From: Streptomyces sp. NRRL S-118 | Lineage (GTDB): Bacteria > Actinomycetota > Actinomycetes > Streptomycetales > Streptomycetaceae | Direction: 5' to 3' | Assembly: GCF_000716335.1 (NCBI RefSeq) | Contig: NZ_KL591008.1 | Span: 117,090 to 181,089 of the forward strand | DNA length: 64,000 bases | Shown here: positions 63,188-64,000 of the stretch, piece by piece | Numbering within the stretch: the stretch's first letter is position 1 | Layout: the number at the start of each line of letters is the position of its first letter | Made by a program: the position numbers and the translations under genes | The notes under the pieces: generated by a model | The model's database searches: none | Told to the model about the DNA's origin: nothing | Seen by the model: only the letters and a program-made list of their open reading frames with translations

Positions 63188-63409
63188 TCAGAGGCCGGCG
63201 ACGAAACCGGTGACGGCGGAGGAGTTGAGGCCGGCGAAGGACTCGACAGCGCCGACGGCGGAGGTGGCGACACCGGTGACCGGGGCGACCGAGTCGAGGG
63301 TGGCGGTCGCGTTGCCGACAACACCGCTGGCCACGGCGGAGTGCAGGCCGCCCGACACGGCGTCGAGGTCGGCGTCGGAGATTTCCTGGGTCTGGATCTG
63401 GGGGGTCAT
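63188..63409 (-). CDS. Double-glycine leader precursor peptide (putative secreted bacteriocin-like peptide)
   Basis: 73 residues. Leader of 21: MTPQIQTQEISDADLDAVSGG, rich in acidic residues with the LxxVSGG motif read by C39 peptidases. Predicted core of 52 residues: starts LHSAVASGVVGNATATLD, continues with Val/Ala/Ser/Gly/Thr-rich sequence and ends AVTGFVAGL. No Cys, Lys or Arg; net charge about -2. So lanthionine, thioether and disulfide bridges are excluded. The start at 63409 has AGGGAA upstream; an in-frame ATG at 63445 would only add 12 residues. It heads the exporter operon. Confidence 0.85.
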   Translation of the reverse strand: MTPQIQTQEISDADLDAVSGGLHSAVASGVVGNATATLDSVAPVTGVATSAVGAVESFAGLNSSAVTGFVAGL

Positions 63410-64000
63410 GCGGAGGTTCCCTTCACACGGATAACTCGAAAGCATGGCGAGCCGAGCCTTTGTGCGGCCGGCCCGCGGTGCGAAGGATCAAAGCACGCGG
63501 GCGCATTGCTCAGCCAATCCGCCGACCGCTCTCCGGGTCATTCCGCGGCGCCGAAATCCCGCTCTGTGCCCGGGTGTTCATGAATCGGTGCCAGCTTCTT
63601 CACAGGCCGGGCGGGTCGTGTGCGCCGCAGCCGACGGGCCGGCCAATGCGGAGTTGGACATTCCGGCAACAAGGGGAGGGGACCGCGCCGCGGCCGGTGC
63701 GCGGCCGTGGGAGAACCTGTGACGCCTGTACATTCGCTGTGCAGATTCGCTGCCCTCCCGCCAAATCGGACGCGCCGGGCCACCTGCCGCACCGCGCGCC
63801 GGCGCGCCGGCCTCCGTCTCTCCGGCGGGCCGGCCTCGCGCCGCCGCCTCAGGGCCTCCGCCCCGTGGGGTGGGCGGAGGGCAGGGGTGCTGCCGGATCC
63901 GGCCGGCGGCGATGAGCAGGTGGTGAAGCCGCGTCCTGGGCGGAACGTTCACTCGCCCTCCATACGGACGCACCCGCGCCACGGGCTCACCGCCCGCCGT
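63410..64000. other. Region upstream of the peptide operon
   Basis: 591 bp at the window edge. It should contain the promoter of the peptide operon on the minus strand. I see no convincing gene on either strand and no clear -35/-10 pair; a small ATTCGCTG direct repeat occurs near 63733-63752. Confidence 0.35.

Noticed and set aside
63188..63409. Lanthipeptide or sactipeptide precursor
   Set aside because: The core has no cysteine and no LanB/LanM/radical-SAM gene lies in the window, so thioether peptides are excluded.

Overview
This 64 kb window is very GC-rich, uses G/C almost exclusively at third codon positions, has many GTG starts and tightly overlapping operons, and carries an XRE/DUF2690 gene, an MmyB-type regulator and an ANTAR protein. 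This points to a Streptomyces (or close relative) chromosome. No plasmid or phage module is visible; the only mobile DNA is an IS5-type remnant.

Layout. 0-5 kb: 3' end of a stress-type sigma factor, a PAS/GAF sensor, a GAF-ANTAR regulator, a lysine-free aminotransferase-fold protein and a metallo-beta-lactamase-fold hydrolase. 5-10.7 kb: DedA and MBL-fold genes, a serine-recombinase-like small protein, a holin-like/phosphatase fusion and an amino-acid permease. 10.7-12.5 kb: two neighbouring divergent genes that both look frameshifted. 12.5-16 kb: the threonine catabolism genes tdh and kbl with a LysR gene coupled to kbl. 16-24 kb: small enzymes, regulators, the IS5 remnant and a LysR/serine-hydrolase pair. 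22-33 kb: general metabolism and membrane proteins, a fatty-acyl-CoA ligase, a cysteine-less isochorismatase-fold protein, a thioredoxin-like ferredoxin and FdhD.

33-55 kb holds the first large system. A ROK regulator is followed by a sugar ABC transporter, a Gfo/Idh/MocA dehydrogenase and a sugar-isomerase-like TIM barrel. Next comes a 1241-residue exported protein that fuses a glucose/sorbosone-dehydrogenase propeller, PKD, CBM6-like, ThuA and DUF1080 domains. Then follows an Ebo-type cluster: a myo-inositol-phosphate-synthase-like cyclase, UbiA-like EboC, a TIM barrel, EboA, TatD-like EboB, EboE, an alkaline-phosphatase-fold EboF and an exported TIM barrel. An almost identical inverted-repeat operator, with a promoter-like box at exactly the same distance, lies upstream of both the ROK gene and the 1241-residue gene. 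I infer one sugar-responsive regulon: outside oxidation and cleavage of glycosides, uptake, inside reduction and isomerisation, possibly feeding the Ebo pathway.

56-63.4 kb holds the second system: a tRNA-Leu(GAG), a small secreted protein, then an NHLP-type peptide export operon read leftward. It encodes a 73-residue precursor with a double-glycine leader and a cysteine-free core, a strong hairpin, an HlyD-like adaptor, a C39 peptidase/ABC exporter and a second ABC exporter with a tyrosine-rich insertion. No peptide-modifying enzyme is nearby, so an unmodified leader-cleaved secreted peptide is the simplest reading.
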